Below the pieces are notes generated by a model. It was not told the origin of the DNA, made no database searches, and saw nothing but the letters and a program-made list of their open reading frames with translations. The position numbers and the translations under genes were made by a program. 64,000 nucleotides of DNA from Pseudomonadota bacterium (GTDB lineage: Bacteria > Pseudomonadota > Gammaproteobacteria > Xanthomonadales > Xanthomonadaceae), in NCBI GenBank assembly GCA_023419315.1, contig JAEZYE010000018.1, positions 1-64,000 of the forward strand, given 5' to 3'. Positions 16,927 to 25,813 of this stretch are shown here, piece after piece; within the stretch, counting starts at the first letter, position 1; each line of letters opens with the position of its first letter.

Positions 16927-17784
16927 TCAGGCTTCGGCCTTGAAGCGATCGCGTGCCAGTTTGATGTAGGCCGGATCCAGTTCGCTGCCAACGTACAGCC
17001 TGCCACTGCGCAGCGCCGCCACGCCGGTCGTGCCGGAACCGTTGAAAGGATCGAAGATGCGATCGCCCGGATTGGTCGATGCTTCGATGCAGCGTTGCAG
17101 CAGTTCCACCGGCTTCTGCGTCGGATGCCGGCCGTGGGTCTTTTCGTCCTTGCCCGGTGCGGTCAGTCGCCAGACGGACTTCATCTGCCGATCCCCGTTC
17201 TCCGCCTTCATCTTGCGGTAGTGGAACAGATGCTTGCTCTTCTCGGTGCGTGCGGCCCAGATAATCGTTTCGGTCGAGTGCGTGAAATTGCGGCAGGCGA
17301 GGTTCGGCGGCGGATTCGGCTTTTCCCAGGTGATGTCATTGAGCAGCTTCATGCCGAGCTGCTGCATCGCGAAGCCGACCGAATGGATCACGTGGTGCGT
17401 GCCGGATACCCAGATGGTGCCGTTGGGCTTGAGCGCCTGCTGGCAGCGGCGCAGCCACTCGTAATTGAATTCGTGGTTGAGATCCGGGCTGCGGCTCTTG
17501 TCCCAGTCGCCCTTGTCCACTTTCACCATCTTTCCGCCATGGCAGGTGATGCCGCCATTGGACAGGAAGTACGGTGGGTCCGCGAAGATCATGTCGAAGC
17601 ATCCCTGCGGGTGCGCCTCGATGATGCGGTCCAGCAGCTCGAAACAGTTGGCGTGATACAGCAGCGCGCGATCGCCTTCGGCGATATAGGCCAATCGATT
17701 CGGCGACGTCGCCGTCGGCGTGCGCGGCGACAGGCCCAGCGGATCGAGCGCCGCAGCGGTTGCGGACTTCTTCGCGCGCGTCAC
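16927..17784 (-). CDS. Orphan DNA adenine methyltransferase, DpnA-like (beta class)
   Basis: A 285-residue S-adenosylmethionine-dependent DNA methyltransferase. The catalytic motif DPPY (in MIFADPPYFLSNGGI, about residues 67-81) precedes the AdoMet-binding FDPFNGSGTTG (about 245-255), the order of beta-class N6-adenine/N4-cytosine enzymes. From memory of the Streptococcus DpnII system, the blocks DKGDWDK, LKPNGTIWVSG, LNDITWEKPNPPPNL, FTHSTETIIWA and HPTQKP closely match DpnA (M2.DpnII), which methylates adenine in GATC. I see no restriction endonuclease gene nearby, so it looks solitary. It sits 3 bases after the purH stop and 46 bases before purD. Whether it methylates GATC here is inference. 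Confidence 0.85.
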   Translation of the reverse strand: MTRAKKSATAAALDPLGLSPRTPTATSPNRLAYIAEGDRALLYHANCFELLDRIIEAHPQGCFDMIFADPPYFLSNGGITCHGGKMVKVDKGDWDKSRSPDLNHEFNYEWLRRCQQALKPNGTIWVSGTHHVIHSVGFAMQQLGMKLLNDITWEKPNPPPNLACRNFTHSTETIIWAARTEKSKHLFHYRKMKAENGDRQMKSVWRLTAPGKDEKTHGRHPTQKPVELLQRCIEASTNPGDRIFDPFNGSGTTGVAALRSGRLYVGSELDPAYIKLARDRFKAEA

Positions 17785-17787
17785 GCG

Positions 17788-19374
17788 TCAGTGCCGGAAA
17801 TGTCGAACGCCGGTGAACACCATCGCCAGCCCATGTTCGTCGGCGGCGGCGATCACTTCGTTGTCGCGCATCGAACCGCCCGGCTGGATCACGGCGGCGA
17901 TGCCGGCCTGCGCGGCCGCGTCGATGCCATCGCGGAAGGGGAAGAACGCATCGCTGGCCATCACCGAACCGGGTACGCCGAGGCTGGCTTCATCGGCCTT
18001 CAGTCCGGCGATCTTCGCGCTGACGACGCGGCTCATCTGGCCGGCGCCGATGCCGATCGTCCGCTGGTCCTTCGCATAGACGATGGCGTTGGACTTGACG
18101 AACTTGGCCACGCGCCAGGCGAACAGCAGGTCGCGCAGTTCCGCTTCGCTCGGCGCGCGCTTGCTGACGACTTTCAGTTCGTCGCTTGCAACCACGCGGT
18201 TGTCGGCGGTCTGCATCAACAGGCCCGAACCCACGCGCTTGACGTCGATCAGGTTGGCGCCTTCACCGTGCGGAATCACCAGTACGCGCACGTTGGCCTT
18301 CTTCTTCGCGTAATCGAGCGCACCTTCTTCATAGGCCGGCGCGATCAGCACTTCGACGAACTGCCGATCCAGGATGACCTTGGCCGTGGCCGCATCCAGC
18401 GTGCGGTTGAACGCGATGATGCCGCCGAACGCGGAGGTCGGGTCGGTGGCGTAGGCCAGTTCGTATGCATCACCACAGGCGGCGCCGACGGCAACACCGC
18501 AGGGATTGGCGTGCTTGACGATGACGCAGGCGGGCACGTCGAACTGGCGCACGCATTCCCACGCGGCATCGGCATCGGCGATGTTGTTGTAGCTCAGCTC
18601 CTTGCCCTGCAGCTGGGTGAACGTCGCCAGCGTGCCGGGCACCGGATACAGATCGCGATAGAACGCCGCCTGCTGGTGCGGGTTTTCGCCGTAGCGCAGA
18701 TCCATCAGCTTGATGAAGCTGCCGTTGGCCTGCTGCGGAAACAGGCTGCGTTCGACCTTGCCGGCGTCATCCACGCGCGTGATCGAAGACAGCGTATCGC
18801 TGATGCAGGCGTCGTACTGCGCCACGCGATTGAATGCGGCGACCGACAGCGCCAGGCGCGTCGCCGCCGACAGCGTGCCGTCGTTCTGTTCCAGTTCCGC
18901 GATCAGCGTCGGGTACTGCGCCGGATCAGTGGCGACGGCGACGTAGGCGAAGTTCTTGGCCGCCGCGCGCAGCATTGCCGGTCCGCCAATGTCGATGTTC
19001 TCGATGATGTCGTCGAAGCCGGCGGTCGGATCGGCCGAGACTTTTTCGAACGGATAGAGATTCAGCACGAGCAGATCGATCGGCGCGATGCCCTGTTGCG
19101 CCATCACTTCGTCATCGGTCCCGCGACGACCCAGCAGCCCGCCGTGGACCTTGGGATGCAGCGTTTTCACGCGCCCGTCCATGATCTCGGGAAAGCCGGT
19201 GAGGTCGGACACGTCGCGAACGGCCAAGCCTGCCTCGCGCAACGCCTTGGCGGTACCGCCGGTGGAAAGCAGTTCCACGTTCCGGGACGCGAGTGCCTGC
19301 GCCAGTTCGATGAGGCCGGTCTTGTCGGAAACGGAAAGCAGCGCCCGGCGGATGGGCAAGCGTTGATCGGTCAT
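17788..19374 (-). CDS. purH: Bifunctional AICAR formyltransferase / IMP cyclohydrolase
   Basis: A 528-residue enzyme for the last two steps of IMP synthesis. The N-terminal MGS-like cyclohydrolase domain (about residues 1-150) shows RRALLSVSDKTG, STGGTAKALREAG and GRVKTLHPKVHGGLL. The C-terminal formyltransferase domain carries CVIVKHANPCGVAVG and ends with DAFFPFRDGID and PGGSMRDNEVIAAADEHGLAMVFTG (in two parts). Length is standard. The start at 19374 (MTDQRLPIRRAL) fits the family; the ribosome-binding site is weak. It is the first purine gene of the cluster and lies downstream of fis on the same strand. Confidence 0.96.
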   Translation of the reverse strand: MTDQRLPIRRALLSVSDKTGLIELAQALASRNVELLSTGGTAKALREAGLAVRDVSDLTGFPEIMDGRVKTLHPKVHGGLLGRRGTDDEVMAQQGIAPIDLLVLNLYPFEKVSADPTAGFDDIIENIDIGGPAMLRAAAKNFAYVAVATDPAQYPTLIAELEQNDGTLSAATRLALSVAAFNRVAQYDACISDTLSSITRVDDAGKVERSLFPQQANGSFIKLMDLRYGENPHQQAAFYRDLYPVPGTLATFTQLQGKELSYNNIADADAAWECVRQFDVPACVIVKHANPCGVAVGAACGDAYELAYATDPTSAFGGIIAFNRTLDAATAKVILDRQFVEVLIAPAYEEGALDYAKKKANVRVLVIPHGEGANLIDVKRVGSGLLMQTADNRVVASDELKVVSKRAPSEAELRDLLFAWRVAKFVKSNAIVYAKDQRTIGIGAGQMSRVVSAKIAGLKADEASLGVPGSVMASDAFFPFRDGIDAAAQAGIAAVIQPGGSMRDNEVIAAADEHGLAMVFTGVRHFRH

Positions 19375-19495
19375 GGGGAGATGCAGCGGGAGGATGGCCG
19401 AATTATAGCCTCCCGGAATCACGTCCACGGAGGGCATCGACGCCTGCGGAAAGCGGAATGGACGCCCGTCCGGTGTTGCGTGCGGTCGTGCCGGC

Positions 19496-19765
19496 TCAGG
19501 ACAGACCGTAGTCCTTGAGCTTCTTGCGCAACGTGGCGCGATGGATGCCGAGCAGTGCGGCCGCGCGGCTCTGGTTGCCTTCGCAATGATTCAGGACTTC
19601 GACGAAGAGCGGAATTTCCATTTCCCGCAGGACGATCTCGTAGACATCATCGGCATCACAGCCGTTCAGATCACGCAGGTAGCGACGGACGGATTGCGCG
19701 ACGTGTTCGCGCAACGGCGGTCGCGCTGCGCGCGGAGTGTCCTGGCGAGTGGTTGCAGCGTTCAC
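19496..19765 (-). CDS. fis: DNA-binding protein Fis
   Basis: An 89-residue nucleoid-associated protein that bends DNA and activates rRNA and tRNA promoters in fast growth. The C-terminal helix-turn-helix is intact: HCEGNQSRAAALLGIHRATLRKKLKDYGL. The N-terminal dimerisation region is slightly divergent from enterobacterial Fis (98 residues), as usual in xanthomonads. It lies between the DUF3426 gene upstream and purH downstream, a conserved neighbourhood in this family rather than the enterobacterial dusB-fis operon. Confidence 0.93.
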   Translation of the reverse strand: MNAATTRQDTPRAARPPLREHVAQSVRRYLRDLNGCDADDVYEIVLREMEIPLFVEVLNHCEGNQSRAAALLGIHRATLRKKLKDYGLS

Positions 19766-19877
19766 ACGGTTCCCCGGAGATGAATCGGTTTCCGCCTGTC
19801 GTTGTTGTTATGGCGGGGGGAGGAGTCTAGCGCCAGCGGAAGGCAGGCGCATCCCGTTTGTCGTGTCCGGAGCGGAT

Positions 19878-20843
19878 TTAGCGAAAATCAAACGAAAAAG
19901 CGACGACGTTCGCGCTCGGCTCGCGGACATGCACCGCGACCTGGGCGCTCTGTCCGGGCGCCAGTTCATTTCCGGACTGGCGTTCATCGAGATAGTCGTC
20001 CGGCTTCAGGGCGCGCGCGCCAAGCGTGCGGCCATCGGCATCCTTGAGCGTGAGCCGCAATGTCGGCCAGCGCTGCGGCCACGGTGCATCGTTGCGGAAG
20101 GTGGCGCGTGCGCGCAGCACGCCGGGCACGCCGGGCAGCGGCCGCACGTCGCGATCGAGCATGGTGAACGCGGTCGGGTCATGCCACGGCGGCAAGCTGC
20201 AGCCGAATACGCTGCACAGGCGCGCCATCCACGGCCGCCACTGTGCGTCGGCGGCCAGGCGATCCCGATCCGCCAGCAGGATTTGCACGATCAAGGTCAG
20301 ACTCAGTAATACCAATGCAATCCACTGCCAACGCATGTTGTGCCGGGTGGTCGTCACTGGCGGCGCCGGTTGCGCGAACCCCGGCACCCGACGGCGCGTC
20401 GATGCGCGCGCTGGAGACTCCGGTGATGCGGTGGACGTGACCGGTGCCACCGGAGCTTCCGGCTCTGCAGCCTGCTGGCTGTCAGCGGGCCGGATGGATT
20501 CGACTTCCGTCGCCTCAGACGCGGGCGGGATCGCCGCTGCGGGCGTCGCTTGCAGCGCCTCGTTGCTGGTGGCGGACTCGGCGCCGCTGTCCGAATTAGT
20601 GTCTACGACGGGCCGGGTAACGGACAACGCGCTGTCATCGACAGACACCGCCGCATGATCATCCTTGCGCAACAGACTGGCCAGGCTGGATTCGGTCTTC
20701 GACGCTTCAGGAGAGACCGGTGTGGCGGCTTCCAAGGAGCGATCACTCATCGCGCCGCCGCAGCGCGGGCACAGTTCGGGCGCCGCCTGCGTCAGCGGAT
20801 CCGTAGCGACCAGGTAACGGCAATGTGGGCAGGCGAGGAACAT
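19878..20843 (-). CDS. Zinc-ribbon DUF3426 membrane protein
   Basis: A 321-residue protein with an N-terminal zinc ribbon (CPHC at about 5-8, CPRC at about 25-28), a long acidic and Ala/Pro/Ser-rich linker (about 32-165), one membrane segment (about 172-190, WQWIALVLLSLTLIVQILL) and a C-terminal DUF3426 domain (about 205-321) with the conserved CSVFGCSLPPW near its start. The topology suggests a cytoplasmic zinc finger joined to a periplasmic beta domain. The function is not known. It lies 40 bases downstream of prmA and 112 bases upstream of fis, all on the same strand. Confidence 0.85.
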   Translation of the reverse strand: MFLACPHCRYLVATDPLTQAAPELCPRCGGAMSDRSLEAATPVSPEASKTESSLASLLRKDDHAAVSVDDSALSVTRPVVDTNSDSGAESATSNEALQATPAAAIPPASEATEVESIRPADSQQAAEPEAPVAPVTSTASPESPARASTRRRVPGFAQPAPPVTTTRHNMRWQWIALVLLSLTLIVQILLADRDRLAADAQWRPWMARLCSVFGCSLPPWHDPTAFTMLDRDVRPLPGVPGVLRARATFRNDAPWPQRWPTLRLTLKDADGRTLGARALKPDDYLDERQSGNELAPGQSAQVAVHVREPSANVVAFSFDFR

Positions 20844-20883
20844 GGCTTATTCAAGCATGCCGTTCATCGCGTCGAGAAGCGCT

Positions 20884-21804
20884 TCAGCCGCGCCGGATGC
20901 CGTCGATGCGCATCCAGTCGCCATCGCGCGTGGCGGTGAGCGTGTCGAACCATTTCGAGTATCGGACGAGGAGTTCGTCTTCCTGCCCGTGCAGGATGCC
21001 GGACAGTGCGATGCGTCCACCTGGCGCCACGCGCGCTGCCAGCGTTTCGGCCAGCGTGTCCAGTGCGGATGCCAGGATGTTCGCCACCACCACCGGATAC
21101 GTCCGGGCCGGTTCGTCTTCCGGCAGATGGACGCGCAGGAGATGCGACAGCCCGTTGCGTTCGGCGTTGTCATGAGTGGCGATCAATGCCTGCGGATCGT
21201 TGTCCACGCCGACGGCTTCGCTGGCGCCCAGCTTCAGCGCAGCCAGTGCGAGGATGCCGGAACCGCAGCCGAAATCGAGCACCGGCCGGCCGGTGAGTAC
21301 GCCATCGCCCGCCAGTGCGTCGAGCCAGCGCAGGCACAGCGCGGTGGTGGGATGCGTGCCGGAACCGAACGCCAACCCGGGGTCCAGGCGGATCACGGCC
21401 GCGCCATCGGCGTGCGCCTGCTCCGGCAACTCGTGGTTCCAGGGGACGATGAAGGTGCGATCACCGAACTGCATCGGCTGGAACTGATCGAGCCACACGC
21501 GCTCCCAGTCTTCGTCTTCCACGATGCGGAAGCTGGCCTGCGTCCAGTCCAGCGCGGGATCGAAGGCTTCCAGCGCGGCCAGCAGCAGCAGGGCATCGGT
21601 TTCGGCGGGAAACAGCGCAGTCAGCACCAGTGAACCCCACAACGGGGTTTCGCCGACGCCCGGCTCCAGGATGGCGTTTTCGTTGCTGGTGTCGGCATCG
21701 GCGTCCAGCAGCGTCACCGACAGTGCCCCGACGTCTTCCAGAGCGTTCTCGTAGCGGGGGTGTTCGGATTCCCGGCAACGCAAGGTGAGTTCGAGGTACG
21801 ACAT
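20884..21804 (-). CDS. prmA: Ribosomal protein L11 methyltransferase
   Basis: A 306-residue AdoMet-dependent enzyme that trimethylates lysines and the N-terminus of ribosomal protein L11. The AdoMet fold is visible as DPGLAFGSGTHPTT, VLDFGCGSGILALAALKLGA, VGVDNDPQAL and VVANILASAL (the N-I-L-A/x motif of PrmA). The N-terminal substrate domain (about residues 1-60) includes the LTLRCRESEHPRYENALEDVGA opening. The start at 21804 gives the standard length; the ribosome-binding site is poor. It heads the leftward prmA-DUF3426-fis-purH-purD run. Confidence 0.95.
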   Translation of the reverse strand: MSYLELTLRCRESEHPRYENALEDVGALSVTLLDADADTSNENAILEPGVGETPLWGSLVLTALFPAETDALLLLAALEAFDPALDWTQASFRIVEDEDWERVWLDQFQPMQFGDRTFIVPWNHELPEQAHADGAAVIRLDPGLAFGSGTHPTTALCLRWLDALAGDGVLTGRPVLDFGCGSGILALAALKLGASEAVGVDNDPQALIATHDNAERNGLSHLLRVHLPEDEPARTYPVVVANILASALDTLAETLAARVAPGGRIALSGILHGQEDELLVRYSKWFDTLTATRDGDWMRIDGIRRG

Positions 21805-21897
21805 GGAGATCGGTGACGGCGAAGGGCCCGGCATTGTCGCACGGGCGTTCAGCCCGGCGCGTTGAAAGCGGCGCAGGCGCCCTCGATAATCACGCGC

Positions 21898-22818
21898 ATG
21901 TCCCGCATCTGGCTCATTTCGCTGGTGGTCGCCTGTGCCATCGGCATGGCGTTCTGGCTGGTGCCGCAGGGGCAGCCCGATGTACCGACCGCGGAGGCCG
22001 CACGGACGGACATGTCGGCCACGGTGACGGCCGCGCCGGAAGCCGTGGGGCCGAGACCGGTGCTCCATCGCGTGGCGTCCGGCCGCGGCACGGTGCGGGA
22101 CGACTTCGAGACTTCGGCGGATCTGTTCGTGTACGCGCAGCGTGTGTCCCTGCTTGCGCGCGGCGGCGATGCCGATGCGCACTGGATGCTCAGTCGCGTG
22201 TACGACTACTGCGGCGGCTACGCGGCCAATCCGGTGGCGTATGACAGCGATACGCGCGCGATTGCCGCGCTGGATGTCAGCGCGGCCCCGGCGATGGCGG
22301 CCGCGCGGGAACGGGTCAGCCGGCGCTGCGCGCGTTTCACGCCCGCCGACGGACTGACCGCATCGGTGGTGCAGGAAACCCGCATGCGGGCCGCGTTGGC
22401 CGGTAGTCTTCCGGCGGAAGCGGCGCTGCTGGCTGACGGTGTGCCGATGTCCGAAGCCGATGGCTATCGCCGTGAGCTGGTGGAACGTGTCGTCGCCTCC
22501 GGGGATCCGCAGGCGTTCCTGGCGCTGTCCACCGCGATGGGCCTTTCGGCCAGTGGCGACGAGGCCGAACTCGGTGATGTTTCCGGCACGTGGTTGTCGG
22601 AACTGGCCTGGCAGGTCGCGGCGTGCCGGCTCGGATTGGACTGTCGTGCGCAGGGCAACCTGATGACGGCGTACTGCGCCTACGGCGGCATCTGCTCGCG
22701 GGATCCGTCGCAGGATTTCCCGACGTTCGTGCTGGATGGCGGTGTGCCGCGGCAGGGCGCGGAGCAATTGGACAACATGGTGGACAGTCTGCTGTCCCGC
22801 AGGAGGGTGCTGAAATGA
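21898..22818 (+). CDS. Unrecognised membrane-anchored or exported protein
   Basis: A 306-residue protein I do not recognise. Residues about 4-22 (IWLISLVVACAIGMAFWLV) form a single N-terminal membrane segment or uncleaved signal. The rest is Ala-rich and helical, with scattered cysteines (in YDYCGGY, RRCARF, VAACRLGLDCRAQ and TAYCAYGGICSRD) that could form disulfides outside the cytoplasm. The start at 21898 is taken from the position of the hydrophobic segment; no clear ribosome-binding site precedes it, and a further in-frame ATG at 21862 exists. Its stop overlaps the next start (ATGA), so the two genes are coupled. Confidence 0.6.
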   Translation: MSRIWLISLVVACAIGMAFWLVPQGQPDVPTAEAARTDMSATVTAAPEAVGPRPVLHRVASGRGTVRDDFETSADLFVYAQRVSLLARGGDADAHWMLSRVYDYCGGYAANPVAYDSDTRAIAALDVSAAPAMAAARERVSRRCARFTPADGLTASVVQETRMRAALAGSLPAEAALLADGVPMSEADGYRRELVERVVASGDPQAFLALSTAMGLSASGDEAELGDVSGTWLSELAWQVAACRLGLDCRAQGNLMTAYCAYGGICSRDPSQDFPTFVLDGGVPRQGAEQLDNMVDSLLSRRRVLK

Positions 22819-23165
22819 ATCGCAGGCGTTTCCGGTTGCGACCGCACATGGGGCTGACGCTGCTGGTGTTCGCCACCTATGCCGCGGCGGCGGCGACGGT
22901 GGTGATCAATGCACTCGATCTGCCTTACCGCACGCTGCATTTGCCGGAAGGGGTGAACGCATCCGCGGATGAGCGTTCGCGCGCGGCCGTGCAACTGGTG
23001 GCGTTGCATCGCGCACGCAGCGGCGCGCCGTTTTCCAGCCTGCCTGCCGGCACGACGGTCGAGGTGCGTTGGCCGGACGGTTCGCGCGAAACGCTGCGCG
23101 TGGTCGATCCCAAATCGCCGAATGGCGTCGTGCCGGTAGACGGCATGCGCGAAGCAGATCGCTGA
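22815..23165 (+). CDS. Unrecognised small membrane-anchored protein, coupled to the 21898 gene
   Basis: A 116-residue protein of unknown function. It begins with a basic stretch (MNRRRFRLRPHM), then one membrane helix (about residues 13-31, GLTLLVFATYAAAAATVVI), and a soluble C-terminal region ending in a small beta-like motif (TTVEVRWPDGSRETLRVVDP). The start codon overlaps the previous stop by 4 bases, and AGGAGGG at 22801-22807 is well placed, so co-translation with the 21898 protein is likely. The topology (basic inside, domain outside) suggests a periplasmic C-terminus. No family assignment is made. Confidence 0.6.
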   Translation: MNRRRFRLRPHMGLTLLVFATYAAAAATVVINALDLPYRTLHLPEGVNASADERSRAAVQLVALHRARSGAPFSSLPAGTTVEVRWPDGSRETLRVVDPKSPNGVVPVDGMREADR

Positions 23166-23217
23166 GCCTCCAGCGAAGAGTTCCGCGTTCGCGGCGTTGG
23201 ACCACGCCGCAAGAAAA

Positions 23218-23247
23218 AAGGGTCGGAGCCTGTGGCATCCGACCCTT
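23218..23247. terminator. Bidirectional terminator between the 22815 gene and accC
   Basis: Ten-base stem AAGGGTCGGA / TCCGACCCTT with an inner GCC-TGT-GGC, preceded by an A-run (terminator for accC on the minus strand) and followed by T-rich sequence. It lies between two convergent genes. Confidence 0.8.
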
Positions 23248-23270
23248 TCCATGTGCAGTGACGATGCGGT

Positions 23271-24638
23271 TCAGACCAGCGCGATCGACTTGTTCTTGCG
23301 TTCGGCCAGGCGCTTTTCCAGATAGTGGATGTTCTGGCCGCCGGCCTGGAACCCCTGGTCGCGCATGATCCGCTGCTGCAGCGGGATGTTCGTGCGGATA
23401 CCGTCGACCACCATCTCGCTCAACGCCACGCGCATGCGTGCGATGGCGGTTTCGCGATCCGGCCCGTGGACGATCAGCTTGCCGATCATCGAGTCGTAGT
23501 TCGGCGGTACGCGATAGCCCTCGTAGATATGCGTATCCACGCGCACGCCCGGTCCGCCCGGCGGGTGGAAGTGCTGGATGAGGCCCGGATGCGGCATGAA
23601 GGTTTCCGGATCTTCGGCGTTGATGCGGCATTCGATTGCGTGGCCACGCAGCACGATGTCTTCCTGCTTGATCGTCAGCTTGCGACCGGCCGCGATGCGC
23701 AACTGCTCACAGACCAGGTCGATGCCGGTGATGCGCTCCGTCACCGGGTGCTCGACCTGGATGCGGGTGTTCATTTCGATGAAGTAGAAGCGGCCGTTCT
23801 CGTACAGGAACTCGAACGTGCCGGCGCCGCGATAGCCGATGCGCAGGCATGCATCGACGCAGACGCGGCCAATCTCGGCGCGCTGCTCTTCGGTGATGCC
23901 CGGCGCGGGCGCTTCTTCGACGACCTTCTGGTGGCGGCGCTGCATCGAGCAATCGCGTTCGCCCAGGTGGATGGCATTGCCCTGGCCGTCGGCAAGCACC
24001 TGGATTTCCACGTGGCGCGGATTCTCCAGGAACTTCTCCATGTAGACCTGATCGTTGCCGAACGCGGCCTTGGCTTCGGACTTGGTCGTGGCGATCGCAT
24101 TGCTCAACGCCGCTTCGGCGTGCACCACGCGCATGCCGCGCCCGCCGCCGCCGCCGGCCGCCTTGATGATGACGGGGTAGCCGATTTCGCGGGCGATCTT
24201 GGTGTTGGCGACGATGTCCTCGCCGAGCGGTCCGCCCGATCCCGGCACGCAGGGCACGCCCGCCGCCTTCATCGCACGGATGGCTTCCACCTTGTCGCCC
24301 ATCAGGCGGATGGTGTCCGCCTTCGGACCGATGAAGATGAAGCCGGATTGCTCGACGCGCTCGGCGAAGTCGGCGTTCTCGCTGAGGAAGCCGTAGCCCG
24401 GATGGATGGCCTGGGCGTCGGTGACCTCCGCCGCGGCGATGATTGCCGGGACGTTGAGATAGCTGTCGGACGAGGGCGCCGGACCGATGCACACCGATTC
24501 GTCGGCCATGGCCACGTGCTTGAGGTTGCGATCGACGGTGGAATGCACCGCCACCGTGCGGATGCCCAGGGTGTGGCACGCGCGCAGGATGCGCAGCGCG
24601 ATTTCACCCCGATTGGCGATGACGACTTTGTCTAGCAT
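23271..24638 (-). CDS. accC: Acetyl-CoA carboxylase, biotin carboxylase subunit
   Basis: A 455-residue ATP-grasp enzyme that carboxylates the biotin of AccB, the first step of fatty acid synthesis. The family opening MLDKVVIANRGEIALRILRA, the ATP-binding glycine loop in IIKAAGGGGGRGMRV, the catalytic-site segment FIEMNTRIQVEHPVTE and the C-terminal NYDSMIGKLIVHG are all intact. Length is standard (E. coli 449). It follows accB on the same strand with an 86-base gap, and the pair follows aroQ, a widespread aroQ-accB-accC order. Confidence 0.97.
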   Translation of the reverse strand: MLDKVVIANRGEIALRILRACHTLGIRTVAVHSTVDRNLKHVAMADESVCIGPAPSSDSYLNVPAIIAAAEVTDAQAIHPGYGFLSENADFAERVEQSGFIFIGPKADTIRLMGDKVEAIRAMKAAGVPCVPGSGGPLGEDIVANTKIAREIGYPVIIKAAGGGGGRGMRVVHAEAALSNAIATTKSEAKAAFGNDQVYMEKFLENPRHVEIQVLADGQGNAIHLGERDCSMQRRHQKVVEEAPAPGITEEQRAEIGRVCVDACLRIGYRGAGTFEFLYENGRFYFIEMNTRIQVEHPVTERITGIDLVCEQLRIAAGRKLTIKQEDIVLRGHAIECRINAEDPETFMPHPGLIQHFHPPGGPGVRVDTHIYEGYRVPPNYDSMIGKLIVHGPDRETAIARMRVALSEMVVDGIRTNIPLQQRIMRDQGFQAGGQNIHYLEKRLAERKNKSIALV

Positions 24639-24724
24639 GGGATCTCTCGAAGGCGGAAACAGGATGCTGCGACGGGAAGACGGTCACCAGGACGGATTCC
24701 TGCGTGGCGATTTCCCGGTCCGCT

Positions 24725-25201
24725 TTATCCGATGACGAACAGCGGCTGATCGAATTCGATTGGCGTGCCGTTCTCCACGAGGATGGCCTGCACCGTGCCG
24801 GAGACGTCGGCCTCGATGGGATTGAACATCTTCATGGCTTCGATGATGGCCAGCGTTTCGCCGGCCTTGACGGCCTGGCCGACGCTGACGAACGCCGGCT
24901 TGTCCGGCGAAGGCGAGGTGTAGAACGTGCCGACCATCGGCGCCCGCACGACGTGGCCGTCGGGAAGGTTGCCGCCGGCCTTGGCCGCGCCGCCCGTGGA
25001 CGCTTCGGTGGGAGAACTCATCGGCATCGGCGCGGCCGGGCGCGCTTCGACCTGGGCCACGACCGGCGCGGCAGCGGCGACCAGGCCACCCTTGGGCACG
25101 CGCGCCAGGCGGACCGATTCTTCGCCTTCCTTGATTTCGATTTCGGCGAGATTCGATTCTTCCAGCAGATCGATGAGCTTCTTGATTTTGCGGAGATCCA
25201 T
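24725..25201 (-). CDS. accB: Acetyl-CoA carboxylase, biotin carboxyl carrier protein
   Basis: A 158-residue carrier. The N-terminus MDLRKIKKLIDLLEESNLAEIEIKEG is typical of AccB, followed by an Ala/Pro-rich linker (about residues 45-85) and a C-terminal biotinyl domain with the thumb. The biotinylated lysine is K124 in the EAMKM motif. It shuttles carboxybiotin between AccC and the AccAD carboxyltransferase. It lies between aroQ and accC on the same strand. Confidence 0.97.
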   Translation of the reverse strand: MDLRKIKKLIDLLEESNLAEIEIKEGEESVRLARVPKGGLVAAAAPVVAQVEARPAAPMPMSSPTEASTGGAAKAGGNLPDGHVVRAPMVGTFYTSPSPDKPAFVSVGQAVKAGETLAIIEAMKMFNPIEADVSGTVQAILVENGTPIEFDQPLFVIG

Positions 25202-25257
25202 AGAGGCCTCTGGGTTGAGCAGTGTTCCGGATCGGAAACGAGCGGGATGGGAAAACG

Positions 25258-25698
25258 TCAGGCCGACAGTCGTCGCAGCGCCGCATCCAGGGCGTAGCGG
25301 TAGCTGTCGGCGCCGAATCCGCAGATCACGCCGATCGCCAGGTCGCTGAAATAGCTGTGCTGGCGGAACGGTTCGCGACGGTGCGGATTGGACAGATGGA
25401 TTTCGATGAAGGGCAGGGCGACCGCGGCAAGCGCATCGCGCAGCGCGACGGAGGTGTGGGTGAACGCGGCCGGGTTGATCAGCAGGAAGTCCGTGCCGTC
25501 CTGGCGGCAGGCCTGCACGCGATCAATGAGCGCGTGCTCGGCGTTGGACTGGAAGCTGGCGAGCACGTGGCCGGCTGCGCGCGCCTGTTCTTCGAGCTGC
25601 CGGTCGATGTCCGCCAGGGTTGCATGCCCGTACACCTCCGGCTCGCGCGTGCCGAGCAGGTTGAGGTTCGGGCCGTGCAGGACCAGCAGATTCGCCAT
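25258..25698 (-). CDS. aroQ: 3-Dehydroquinate dehydratase, type II
   Basis: A 146-residue shikimate-pathway enzyme that converts 3-dehydroquinate to 3-dehydroshikimate; the active form is a dodecamer. The motifs LLVLHGPNLNLLGTREPEVYG (N-terminal active-site loop with the catalytic Tyr), INPAAFTHTSVALRDA and IEIHLSNPHRREPFRQHSY, with the catalytic His, are all present. It is first of the aroQ-accB-accC block, downstream of the TlpA-like gene with a 115-base gap. A second aromatic-pathway gene (aroG) lies elsewhere in the window at 33035. Confidence 0.96.
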   Translation of the reverse strand: MANLLVLHGPNLNLLGTREPEVYGHATLADIDRQLEEQARAAGHVLASFQSNAEHALIDRVQACRQDGTDFLLINPAAFTHTSVALRDALAAVALPFIEIHLSNPHRREPFRQHSYFSDLAIGVICGFGADSYRYALDAALRRLSA

Positions 25699-25813
25699 CG
25701 GGCTCTCCAGCGGAAGGGCGGCAGTCTGCGCGAAGCAGGGAATGCTGTCCAGATCGACGAAGTTGCCAGTGTTTTAATCGAGTGTTTGAATTCCGGGCGC
25801 GGACCCCGCGCCA

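Noticed and set aside
16912..19518. 868-codon open frame antisense to purH, the methyltransferase and purD
   Set aside because: It spans three well-supported genes on the other strand and has no protein motifs.
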